Made by a program: the position numbers and the translations under genes. A stretch of DNA of 36,576 nt from an uncultured Eubacteriales bacterium. Lineage in GTDB: Bacteria; Bacillota; Clostridia; Oscillospirales; CAG-382. Under the pieces are notes generated by a model. The model was given only the letters and a program-made list of their open reading frames with translations, made no database searches and had not been told where the DNA came from. Of the stretch, positions 1 to 7,045 are shown piece by piece. Within the stretch, counting starts at the first letter, position 1; every line of letters starts with the position of its first letter. The stretch is from positions 1-36,576 of the forward strand of contig USHI01000001.1 in the NCBI GenBank assembly GCA_900554405.1. Reading direction: 5' to 3'.

Positions 1-2
1 AG

Positions 3-1160
3 TATGTTTTCGGCGAAAGGCTGCTTGTCCAGAACCCGCCCATGCCGCCGCTCACCCGCAAGGAGCTGGATGCGGTCTATTCGCTCCCTTATATGCGGAC
101 ATACCACCCGATGTACGAAAGCGCCGGCGGTGTTCCCGCTATCGAGGAGGTGCGGTTTTCCATAACTCACAACCGCGGCTGCTTCGGCGGGTGCAATTTC
201 TGTTCCATTGCCTTTCATCAGGGGCGCACGGTCACATCACGTTCTATTGCATCCTGCGTGGAGGAGGCACACCGCATTGCCTCCATGCCGGATTTCAAGG
301 GCTATATACACGATGTCGGCGGGCCGAGCGCGAACTTCCGCGCCAACAATTGCGAAAAGGCAAAAAAGTTCGGCGTGTGCAAGGGCAAAAACTGCCTCAC
401 GCCGAAGGTCTGCCCGAATATGCGTGTCGATCACAGCGAATATATCGAGCTGCTCAAAGCCATCGAGGCGGTGCCGGGTGTAAAGAAGGTCTTTATCCGC
501 TCCGGGCTGCGGTATGATTATATTCTTGCGGATAAAAACAATGCCTTCTTCCGCAAGCTTGTGAGTGACCATATAAGCGGGCACCTGAAGGTTGCGCCGG
601 AGCATTGCTGCAACAATGTTCTTGCGCTTATGGGCAAACCGCCGATCGAGGATTACGACAGATTCAAAGCCGAATTTGCACGGCTCACAAAGGCGGCGGG
701 GAAGGAACAGTATATCGTTCCCTACCTCATGTCATCCCACCCCGGCAGTACGCTCGGCTCTGCCGTGGAGCTGGCTGTTTACCTGAAAAAGAACCGATTG
801 AACCCGGAGCAGGTGCAGGATTTTTATCCGACACCCGGCACGGCATCCACCTGTATGTTCTATACCGGTATCGACCCGGAAACCGGCAGGGAGGTGTATG
901 TTGCCCGCGATTACGAGGAAAAGCGTATGCAGCGTGCGCTTTTGCAGTTCGCCCGCCCGCAGAACGCCGAAATCGTCCGCAAGGCGCTTCGGCTTGCCGG
1001 CAGGGAGGAGCTTATCGGCTATTCGCCGGAATGCCTTGTCCGCCCGGCGCAGCCACCCCGCGGCAAGGGTATGCAGCCGGGGAAGGGCTTCCGCGGCAAG
1101 GGCAACGGCAACGGAGGCGCACAAAAGCAGCACAAGCCCGAAAGGCGTAAAAGAAAATAA
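3..1160 (+). CDS. YgiQ family radical SAM protein, C-terminal part (5' end outside window)
   Basis: The reading frame is open from base 3 (YVFGERLLVQNPP...), so the gene starts upstream of the window. About 386 C-terminal residues are present, against roughly 600-750 for complete YgiQ proteins. The radical SAM motif CxxxCxxC is seen as CFGGCNFC at 180-203, preceded by FSITHNRG. It would bind the [4Fe-4S] cluster that cleaves S-adenosylmethionine. A second cysteine group (CEKAKKFGVCKGKNC...KVCPN) follows. The tail is rich in Gly, Lys and Arg (PRGKGMQPGKGFRGKGNGNG), typical of the disordered C-terminus of this family. The substrate of YgiQ proteins is unknown, so no reaction is assigned. The gene ends 6 bases before a strong bidirectional terminator. 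Confidence 0.93.
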   Translation, partial: YVFGERLLVQNPPMPPLTRKELDAVYSLPYMRTYHPMYESAGGVPAIEEVRFSITHNRGCFGGCNFCSIAFHQGRTVTSRSIASCVEEAHRIASMPDFKGYIHDVGGPSANFRANNCEKAKKFGVCKGKNCLTPKVCPNMRVDHSEYIELLKAIEAVPGVKKVFIRSGLRYDYILADKNNAFFRKLVSDHISGHLKVAPEHCCNNVLALMGKPPIEDYDRFKAEFARLTKAAGKEQYIVPYLMSSHPGSTLGSAVELAVYLKKNRLNPEQVQDFYPTPGTASTCMFYTGIDPETGREVYVARDYEEKRMQRALLQFARPQNAEIVRKALRLAGREELIGYSPECLVRPAQPPRGKGMQPGKGFRGKGNGNGGAQKQHKPERRKRK

Positions 1161-1166
1161 AAAAGA

Positions 1167-1213
1167 CCCCCTTTTACACGGTATTCCACCGCCGCGCAAA
1201 AGGGGGATTCTTT
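1167..1213. terminator. Bidirectional intrinsic terminator between ygiQ-type gene and ABC operon
   Basis: Arms CCCCCTTTT (1167-1175) and AAAAGGGGG (1198-1206) form a 9-bp stem. ATTCTTT follows on the plus strand. On the minus strand the stem is followed by a T-rich run (bases 1151-1166 read in reverse). It lies between two convergent genes, so it probably stops transcription from both sides. Confidence 0.85.
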
Positions 1214-1237
1214 ATGAGGAGAACATGGTTTCGGATA

Positions 1238-2029
1238 CTAAATAACTTTTGAAAGAAATTCCTGCAAACGTTTGTTTTTCGGGTGATTGAAGATATCGTC
1301 CGGAGTTCCGCTTTCCAGTATTTTGCCGTTGTCCATGAAAAGGATACGGTTTGCTACCTCGCGGGCAAACGCCATTTCGTGCGTGACAATGACCATTGTC
1401 ATGCCCTCGGCGGCGACCTGCTTGATCAGATCCAGCACTTCGCCCACCATTTCCGGGTCCAGAGCGCTTGTCGGTTCGTCAAACAGAATCATCTTCGGGT
1501 TCATCGCAAGCGCCCGCACGATGGCGATCCGCTGCTTCTGCCCGCCGGAAAGCGTGCTGGGATAACAGTCCGCCTTGTCCGCAAGCCCGATCCGCGCAAG
1601 CAGCCTTTCGGCATTCGCCTTTATATCCGCGCGTACTTTTGCCTTGTCGGCAACAGGCAGCTTGTTTTTGGAAAACAGGTTGTGCCGCAGGGCTTTTTTG
1701 CGGTCGGAAAAGGCAACGTAAAGCGGCGCGAGCATGATGTTTTCGAGCACCGTTTTGTTGTTGAAAAGGTTGAAGCTCTGGAATACCATCCCGATATGCC
1801 TGCGGCTGATATTTATATCCACCTTCATATCGGCAAGATCCTTGCCTTCGAAATATATCGAACCGCCCGTCGGGTCCTCCAGGCAGTTTATACAGCGCAG
1901 GAACGTACTTTTCCCGCTCCCGGAGGGGCCTATAACGGCGACTTTTTCGCCCTCCGCGATCTCTGCGGATATCCCGTCGAGAACATTCAGCTTCCCGAAG
2001 CTTTTTTTGAGATCAACGATTTTTATCAA
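1238..2029 (-). CDS. Polar amino acid ABC transporter ATP-binding protein (GlnQ/HisP type)
   Basis: This is the cytoplasmic ATPase of an amino acid importer, 263 aa. Walker A is GPSGSGKST (residues 34-42), the ABC signature LSGGQ (160-164), Walker B ILFDEPTSALD (181-191) and the switch histidine is in VTHEMA (about 217). The start is TTG at 2027-2029, with AGGAGG about 10 bases upstream. It overlaps the end of the permease gene by 17 bases, so the two are probably translationally coupled. It is about 20 residues longer than a typical GlnQ because of a basic insert around residues 105-140, before the signature. As far as I recall, related clostridial proteins carry similar inserts. The substrate cannot be read from this subunit. 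Confidence 0.95.
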   Translation of the reverse strand: MIKIVDLKKSFGKLNVLDGISAEIAEGEKVAVIGPSGSGKSTFLRCINCLEDPTGGSIYFEGKDLADMKVDINISRRHIGMVFQSFNLFNNKTVLENIMLAPLYVAFSDRKKALRHNLFSKNKLPVADKAKVRADIKANAERLLARIGLADKADCYPSTLSGGQKQRIAIVRALAMNPKMILFDEPTSALDPEMVGEVLDLIKQVAAEGMTMVIVTHEMAFAREVANRILFMDNGKILESGTPDDIFNHPKNKRLQEFLSKVI

Positions 2030-2714
2030 CCTTGGAAAGCCTCCTTTCGAGAATTCTGATGATATAGGTTATCATCAGTACAAGCACAAGGTATACCGCC
2101 GCAAGCATCAGATACGGTATGACATATTCGTAGTTCGCATCCCCGATCTGCTTGAATGCTTTTGTGAGGTCGATGACCGTGATAAAGCTGACGACCGAGG
2201 TCTCTTTTATAAGCGAGATGAATTCGTTCCCGAGCGTGGGAAGAATGTTTTTTATCCCCTGCGGGATAACGATCTTCATCATGGAGGCGTTGTATGTCAG
2301 CCCCAGCGCGCGTGCCGCCTCCATCTGACCGGGGTCGACCGCCTGCATACCGCTTCGCATTATTTCCGAAACGTATGCGCCGCTGTTCATGCCGAAGATG
2401 ATTATGGCTACGATCATCGAATCGAGCTTGACACCCATTGCGGGGAGAAGGACATAATAACCCACAAGCAGCTGCACAACGATCGGCGTTCCGCGGAATA
2501 TCGCAACATAAACGTTGCATATGCCCGAAAGTATTTTCGGCAGCAGCTTGTATTTCGGATAAAGCCGCACCGCGGCGATGATAATGCCTATGATAATGCC
2601 GATAAGAAGCCCGAAAACCGCTATGCGCAGAGTCGCGGAAAGACCGCTTAACGCGGTCTTCCAGCCTTCACGCTCTATGAATTTGTAGCAAAATGCGCTC
2701 CACTCTTTGCTCAT
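2013..2714 (-). CDS. Polar amino acid ABC transporter permease (HisM/GlnP type)
   Basis: Integral membrane subunit of 233 aa with several hydrophobic helices (about residues 20-48, 55-75, 85-108 and 190-215). The EAA loop that docks on the ATPase reads EAARALGLTYNASMMKIVIP, followed by QGIKNILPTLGNEF, as in the His/Glu/Gln/Arg permease family. The ATG overlaps the TGA of the binding-protein gene by 4 bases (ATGA at 2711-2714). Its own stop lies inside the start of the ATPase gene. The order binding protein, permease, ATPase on one transcript is normal for these importers, and a homodimeric permease is likely because only one is encoded. Confidence 0.95.
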   Translation of the reverse strand: MSKEWSAFCYKFIEREGWKTALSGLSATLRIAVFGLLIGIIIGIIIAAVRLYPKYKLLPKILSGICNVYVAIFRGTPIVVQLLVGYYVLLPAMGVKLDSMIVAIIIFGMNSGAYVSEIMRSGMQAVDPGQMEAARALGLTYNASMMKIVIPQGIKNILPTLGNEFISLIKETSVVSFITVIDLTKAFKQIGDANYEYVIPYLMLAAVYLVLVLMITYIIRILERRLSKVDKNR

Positions 2715-3616
2715 TTTATATCCTTGATCTTGCTGATGACCTGTTCCGCCGTGGTGCAGTCATCAAAGTAGTGGTCATCCTCATTGCAGACAATGACCTG
2801 CGATGCGGAGTAGTAGGAGTTCGAGAAGCTTACGAGCTTTGCACGGGTCTCGTTCACCGTCATGCCGGCGATAGCGCAGTCGATGCCGTTCTTGCCGACA
2901 GAGGTGGGGATAGCGTCGAAATCGGTTTCGACAACGACAAGCTCCTTGCCGAGCTTTGCGGCGATAAGGGAGGCGATCTCTATATCAATGCCTGCGACCT
3001 TGTTGCCGACGGTGAATTCAAAGGGAGCAAAGGAAGCGTTTGTGGCAAATACAAGCTGATCCTTGCTTTCGTCTACGGTGCCGTAATCAAAGGTATCGCC
3101 GTTCCAGTCTGCGGAGTTGCCGCCGAAATCGGTGTACTTTTTGACAATTTCATCGACATTGATCTCGGCAAGCGCGGAATTGATCTGGTCAAGAAGCTCG
3201 GGCTGAGCCTTGTCCACGGCTATCGCGTAAAGCTCTTCGCCGCTGAGCGCGATATCGATCATCTTGACACCGCTTGCGGCGGAGACGATGTTCTTTGCAA
3301 CGTCGCGGTCGATAACGACATAATCAAGGTTTCCGGCTTTGAGATCCGCAACCGCAAGAGGGCCGGTCTCGTAAGCCTTGCCTTCGAGGTTGGGGAAGCC
3401 TTCGAAATCCCAATCGGGATCGCCCACAATGTAGTAGAAACCGGTGGTGCCGGCCTGGGCGCCGAATTTGTTTCCGGAAGCCTTCGGGGCGGTGCTGCCG
3501 TCCCCGGCGGTGCTTCCGGCGGCGGAGCTTTCGTTTTCGTCTTTGTTGCAGGCGGTCAGCCCGGCGCAGGTTATAACTGCGGTGAGCACAAGCAGTATAG
3601 CAAGCAGTTTTTTCAT
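2711..3616 (-). CDS. Amino-acid-binding lipoprotein (SBP_bac_3 family) with circularly permuted lobe order
   Basis: This is the extracellular ligand-binding subunit of the importer, 301 aa. The ATG at 3614-3616 is chosen because AAAGGA lies upstream and a clean lipoprotein signal follows: MKKLLAILLVL, lipobox LTAC, lipid-modified Cys23. The mature part is in reversed order. Residues 48-165 match lobe 2 and the C-terminal helices of type-3 solute-binding proteins: GNKFGAQAGTTGF, the ADLKAGNLDYVVID strand with Asp103, and ELLDQINSALAEI. A linker at about 165-186 follows. Residues 187-281 then match what is normally the N-terminal lobe 1: LVFATNASFAPFEF, GIDIEIASLIAAKLGK, DCAIAGMTVNETRAKLVSFS with Thr253 and Arg258. 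The protein ends with AEQVISKIKDIK, which normally leads straight into the segment now at residue 48. All usual ligand-contact motifs are present once each. The family call is firm; the permutation is read directly from motif order. Confidence 0.92.
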   Translation of the reverse strand: MKKLLAILLVLTAVITCAGLTACNKDENESSAAGSTAGDGSTAPKASGNKFGAQAGTTGFYYIVGDPDWDFEGFPNLEGKAYETGPLAVADLKAGNLDYVVIDRDVAKNIVSAASGVKMIDIALSGEELYAIAVDKAQPELLDQINSALAEINVDEIVKKYTDFGGNSADWNGDTFDYGTVDESKDQLVFATNASFAPFEFTVGNKVAGIDIEIASLIAAKLGKELVVVETDFDAIPTSVGKNGIDCAIAGMTVNETRAKLVSFSNSYYSASQVIVCNEDDHYFDDCTTAEQVISKIKDIK

Positions 3617-3658
3617 TTCGGTGTTTTCCTTTCGGGTGTAGGTTTTGTTGATGTGGGC

Positions 3659-3687
3659 ATTATAACGCATAAATATGCGCATGTCAA
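3659..3687 (-). promoter_or_regulatory. Sigma-A promoter of the amino acid ABC operon
   Basis: Read on the minus strand: -35 TTGACA (3682-3687), 17-base spacer, -10 TATAAT (3659-3664), both perfect matches. Transcription would start near 3652, giving a leader of about 35 bases with no room for a riboswitch. The rest of the 3617-3852 gap holds only a pair of GCGTTTTATG direct repeats (around 3807 and 3825) of unknown meaning. Confidence 0.85.
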
Positions 3688-3852
3688 TAGGATATTTGCA
3701 AAAATATTCAACAAAAGCGGATGAATATACATTCGACTGGATGTCAAAATGCACAAAAACGCCCATATCACCGCCGTTTGGCGCTCTGCCCGGGCGGATA
3801 ATATGCGCGTTTTATGTATGAAAGTGCGTTTTATGCTGTATAATCGTGCGGA

Positions 3853-5175
3853 TTATGCGTTGTGCTTATATAATTCGTCGCGCAATGCAGAGCATTCGGC
3901 GGCAAACCGGCTTATTGAATAATTCTCATAAGGAACTATCCCGGTGCTGAATTCATCGTTAAGCGGTTCTTTCAGATCGGCGGGGATTCCGGCGGCGCCG
4001 TGAAGCGCGCCCAGAACCGAGCCGATGGTAGCGCCGTTGCAATCGGTATCGAACCCGCACTCTATGGCAAAGCAGATGCTTTCGCGGAAATCGCCGCGGC
4101 AGAAGAACATGGCGCTTATACATATCTGCGCGTTGTTGATCGTGTGGACGGGGTGGTATTTCTTCGCCTCTGCGATCACCTGTGCGATGTATTCCGCACG
4201 GTCGGTCGCGGCAAGCGCGCTTTCCCGCGCGGCAAGAGCGGCTTCGTAAAAGCGGCTCTTCTTGGGTACGACAGCCAGAGCTTTGAAGAAGCACTCATCG
4301 AGGCTGCTTTCGGTGAAAGCGGCAGCGATCATCGCGGCAAAGAACATTTCGCCGTAAATGCCGTTCTTGACATGGGAAAACCAGGCGTCTTTATATGCCG
4401 CCTCCGCGGCTTTTCCCGGCATCCCCGCCTGGATATAGCCGAACGCATCCGCGCGTATCTGTGCGCCGATCCATTCGCGGTAGGGATTCAGGTAGGTATT
4501 CACCTTCGCTTCGCGCATCAGCTCCATGGCATTGGGGACACGAGACCAGGGGAGAATTCCGTCGATATTGGCAAAGTTCAGGTATGCCTGTGTTTCAGCC
4601 GTACATACCTCGCGGAAGGGGAGCTTGTGAAGCCACATTTCGGCAACGTCGCAGCTGTTGAAATCCGCGCCGTGGCTGCGCTGAACAAGATAGTTCAGCA
4701 CGGTGTAGCGTATATCATCGTCCGTCGGCATACGGCATATTTTTTCGTCCGTCGCGCCTCCTTCGTTGCGCTCCGTGCCGGAAACCGTCGGCACAAAGCC
4801 GCGGATCGGGTATTTGCCGGCATTTTTATACCATTCGGTTATTTTTTCCGCCGACCAGCCCTCCACCGGCTGCCCGATGGCTCAGCCGAGCCATGCGCCG
4901 TGGAAGCGGTCCGCATCGATCGCGGTGTATGCCTCCTCCTGCGGGAAATCGCATTCGGCTTTGATCCCGTCAAGCTCCGTCGGTTCGCTGTAAGCAAAGC
5001 CTTCCCGCATGGGCGCTTGCTGCATCTCCCCGTAAAAAGCCATCAAAGCGGTTTTGTCCGTGCCGCAGGCATCAATGCGGGCGTTTGCCGCGGCGCGGTC
5101 GATATCGCGCCCTTCCTCATAAAGTTGTGTTGCTTCGAGCCTCAAAAGAGAAATAAGCGGTTCGTAGCCTGCCAT
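3853..5175 (-). pseudogene. ADP-ribosylglycohydrolase family gene interrupted by an in-frame TGA
   Basis: Enzymes of this family remove ADP-ribose from proteins or small molecules using two metal ions held by Asp-rich motifs. The frame starts at ATG 5175 with GGAGG 8 bases upstream. It runs through MAGYEPLISLLRLEATQLYE to HGAWLG and meets TGA at 4882-4884. It resumes in the same frame as AIGQPVEGW. In homologues this stretch reads GxWLGRxxGxxLGxPVEG, so the TGA sits at the usual Arg codon and a single CGA-to-TGA change would explain it. The metal-binding motifs PTDDD and DTDCNGATIGSVLGALHG lie downstream of the stop and are intact. A restart at GTG 4866 has no ribosome binding site and would lose the N-terminal quarter. 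The gene is probably non-functional unless the stop is read through or is a sequencing error. Confidence 0.85.
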
Positions 5176-5208
5176 GAAAACATCCTCCAAAAATCGATTC
5201 TTTCGTTT

Positions 5209-5238
5209 ATTTTATTGTATTTCCGCCGGTGCGGTCAA
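5209..5238 (-). promoter_or_regulatory. Candidate promoter for the ADP-ribosylglycohydrolase gene
   Basis: Minus strand: -35 TTGACC (5233-5238), 18-base spacer, -10 TAAAAT (5209-5214), about 30 bases upstream of the GGAGG of the broken gene. The match is good but not perfect. Confidence 0.5.
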
Positions 5239-5266
5239 TGCGTTCGGTATTACGGCGCGATTGCTG

Positions 5267-5818
5267 TCATTTCGTTTCGGCGATATAAAAATACGGGCTG
5301 GACGGCGAATTGATTATTCTGAATTTCGCGCAGCAGTATTTGTGCCTGTCGAGCTGTGCGAGCCGCCTGCCGATCAGCTCGCCTTCAAGCTCGCCCTCCG
5401 GGTGCCCGGGATACACGGCGATAAGCAGTATCCCGTCCGGAGCGAGCAGCCCGAGCGCCGTGTCTATCGCCGCAAGAGTGGTTTCGTGCCTTGTGGTAAT
5501 GCTTTTATCGCCGCCGGGCAGCCAGCCGAGGTTGAACATTCCCGCCTTTATCGGGCGGTCGATGTATTTTGCGGCATTGTGGTGCGAATCGCAGATCAGC
5601 GTGTAATTTTCGGGAGCGTTGTTTTCCTCAAGCCGCTTTCTTGTGCTTTCGAGCGCTCCTTTCTGAATGTCGAAGGCAAAAACCTGCCCGCCTTCGCCCA
5701 CCGTTTGGGAAAAGAAAAGCGTGTCGTGTCCGTTGCCCATCGTGAAATCGGCAACGGTGTCGCCCGCGCCGATGTGTTTGAGTATAAAGCTTTTTTCGGT
5801 TTCCAGAATATCAAGCAT
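5267..5818 (-). CDS. mnmM: YtqB/MnmM-type SAM-dependent methyltransferase
   Basis: Class I methyltransferase of about 183 aa. The SAM-binding motif I is VADFTMGNGHDTLFFS, followed by the acidic end of strand 2, VFAFDIQ, and by FNLGWLPGGDKSITT. This FNLGYLPGGDK-type motif is the hallmark of the rRNA_methylase/YtqB family. YtqB was recently renamed MnmM, which methylates nm5s2U to mnm5s2U at the wobble position of tRNA; that function is taken from the family and not shown here. Start choice: ATG 5818 (MLDILETEK) fits family length. An upstream in-frame ATG at 5845 would put the start inside a terminator hairpin. Neither has a clear ribosome binding site. It lies just downstream of the oxidoreductase and upstream of the broken ADP-ribosylglycohydrolase. 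Confidence 0.85.
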   Translation of the reverse strand: MLDILETEKSFILKHIGAGDTVADFTMGNGHDTLFFSQTVGEGGQVFAFDIQKGALESTRKRLEENNAPENYTLICDSHHNAAKYIDRPIKAGMFNLGWLPGGDKSITTRHETTLAAIDTALGLLAPDGILLIAVYPGHPEGELEGELIGRRLAQLDRHKYCCAKFRIINSPSSPYFYIAETK

Positions 5819-5828
5819 AAAAGTACCA

Positions 5829-5863
5829 AAACAGGGCTGCCGCATTATTTATGCGACAGCCCG
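5829..5863 (-). terminator. Intrinsic terminator after the oxidoreductase gene
   Basis: On the minus strand GGGCTGTCGCAT pairs with ATGCGGCAGCCC around a short AAATA loop (5835-5863), followed by the weak T-tract TGTTTTGGTACTTTT. It separates the oxidoreductase from the methyltransferase gene. Confidence 0.7.
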
Positions 5864-5877
5864 GCTGCCATTTTCGG

Positions 5878-6912
5878 TTATTTGTTCGGGTGAATATATA
5901 CGCGGTTGCCGGTCTTGCCGCTTTCGTAAATGCCGCAGATCATTTCCATTGTCTCGTATGCGCTTTCCACGGGGATAAACATCTTTTCGCCGGTGGCAAG
6001 GCATTCATAGAAGTTGTTGATCTGGTGGCAGTGGTTCACGCCCCAGTAGGATTTCACGTTGCCGTAACCGAAATCTTCGTTCGGACGGTCGGCTTTCAGA
6101 ACTCTGCCGTCGTTCAGGCGGATCTCTGCACGGTCGGCTTCTAGCTTGGCAACGCCGTTTTCGCAATAAAGCTCTATATAAACATCGGCATCATAGCCGT
6201 AGTAATTGATAGCGTGAAAGTTGGCAAGAAGCCCGTTGTCGAAGCGGATAACGCCCTCCGCGGTGTCCTCGACATCGATCTTGGCATGGCCGCGGTTTGC
6301 GATCGTCGCATAGACGGATTCCACGGGGCGGTTGACAAGGTAACGCATCATGTCGAGCGTGTGGATGGCCTGGTCGATTATAACGCCGCCGCCTTCTTTA
6401 TCCCATGTGCCCTTCCAATCGCTGCTGCCGTAGTAGGAATCGCTGCGATCCCAGGTGACATAGCACTTCGCGGAAAGAATCCTGCCGAGCGTGCCGTCGT
6501 CAAGAAGCTGCTTTGTAAGCACGGTGCCGGCATTGTAGCGGTTCTGGAAAATGCAGGCAAGCGTAACGCCGCATTCGTTTGCGGTGTCGATCATTGCCTT
6601 GCTGTCCTCCAGCTTGATGGACATGGGCTTTTCGGTCAAAACGTGCTTGCCGCGCTTCATGCATTCGATCGCGACGATGGGGTGGAGATAGTGGGGCAGG
6701 CAGATATGGACAACGTCGATATCCTCTTTATCGAGCATCTCTTTGTAGTCGTAATAAGCCTTGCAGCCGAATTCCTTTGCCTTTGCGTCCGCGCGGTCCT
6801 TTTTGTTGTCGCACACGGCGACAAGCTCCGCATTGGGGCAGCGGGTTATGCTCACTGCGTGCATCGGGAAAATATTGCCGCAGCCGATAACCGCGGATCT
6901 GAACTTTTTCAT
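5878..6912 (-). CDS. Gfo/Idh/MocA family NAD(P)-dependent oxidoreductase
   Basis: 344 aa. An N-terminal Rossmann fold begins with SAVIGCGNIFPMHAVSI. The cofactor/active-site motif HVLTEKPMS (EKP with catalytic Lys) is near residues 90-100. A C-terminal alpha/beta domain contains GGGVIIDQAIHTLDMMRYL, with the conserved His of this family. The family interconverts sugar or cyclitol alcohols and ketones; the actual substrate cannot be read from the sequence. The ATG at 6912 has GAGAGG upstream. It has its own promoter and tandem operator-like repeats and ends at a terminator, so it is probably monocistronic and regulated. Two more members of the superfamily lie in the window (12016-12855 and 35468-36535), but they are not close copies. 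Confidence 0.92.
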   Translation of the reverse strand: MKKFRSAVIGCGNIFPMHAVSITRCPNAELVAVCDNKKDRADAKAKEFGCKAYYDYKEMLDKEDIDVVHICLPHYLHPIVAIECMKRGKHVLTEKPMSIKLEDSKAMIDTANECGVTLACIFQNRYNAGTVLTKQLLDDGTLGRILSAKCYVTWDRSDSYYGSSDWKGTWDKEGGGVIIDQAIHTLDMMRYLVNRPVESVYATIANRGHAKIDVEDTAEGVIRFDNGLLANFHAINYYGYDADVYIELYCENGVAKLEADRAEIRLNDGRVLKADRPNEDFGYGNVKSYWGVNHCHQINNFYECLATGEKMFIPVESAYETMEMICGIYESGKTGNRVYIHPNK

Positions 6913-6939
6913 AATGTTACCTCTCGAAATTCTTCAATT

Positions 6940-6992
6940 ATAGTGCCAATATAGTGCCAATCGGATTATAGCACAAAAATATCATATTGCAA
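6940..6992 (-). promoter_or_regulatory. Promoter with tandem operator-like repeats
   Basis: Minus strand: -35 TTGCAA (6987-6992), 16-base spacer, -10 TATAAT (6965-6970). Just downstream, over the expected start of transcription, ATAGTGCCAAT occurs twice head to tail (6940-6950 and 6951-6961, plus-strand reading). Two 11-base copies in register, one helical turn apart, look like a repressor site. The regulator is unknown. Confidence 0.65.
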
Positions 6993-7021
6993 GTGTTTAC
7001 CGAAAAAAGCGGGAAGGTTTT

Positions 7022-7044
7022 CGGGCAAAAAATTTTTTTGTCCG
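7022..7044 (-). terminator. Possible terminator after malQ
   Basis: CGGGCAAAAAA / TTTTTTTGTCCG is a near-perfect palindrome immediately after the malQ stop. It has almost no loop, so its efficiency is uncertain. Confidence 0.4.
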
Positions 7045-7045
7045 C

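Noticed and set aside
3780..3850. A plus-strand promoter and small RNA in the gap after the broken hydrolase gene.
   Set aside because: TATAAT-like and GCGTTTTATG repeats are present, but there is no matching -35 box or terminator, so nothing can be supported.
3853..4866. A separate shorter ADP-ribosylglycohydrolase starting at GTG 4866.
   Set aside because: No ribosome binding site, and it begins inside the conserved GxPVEG motif. The same frame continues upstream past a single TGA to a well-placed ATG.
4882..4884. Selenocysteine or TGA reassignment to explain the in-frame TGA.
   Set aside because: TGA ends other genes here (for example the permease and tldD), the position is normally Arg and not Cys, and no selenocysteine insertion hairpin was evident.
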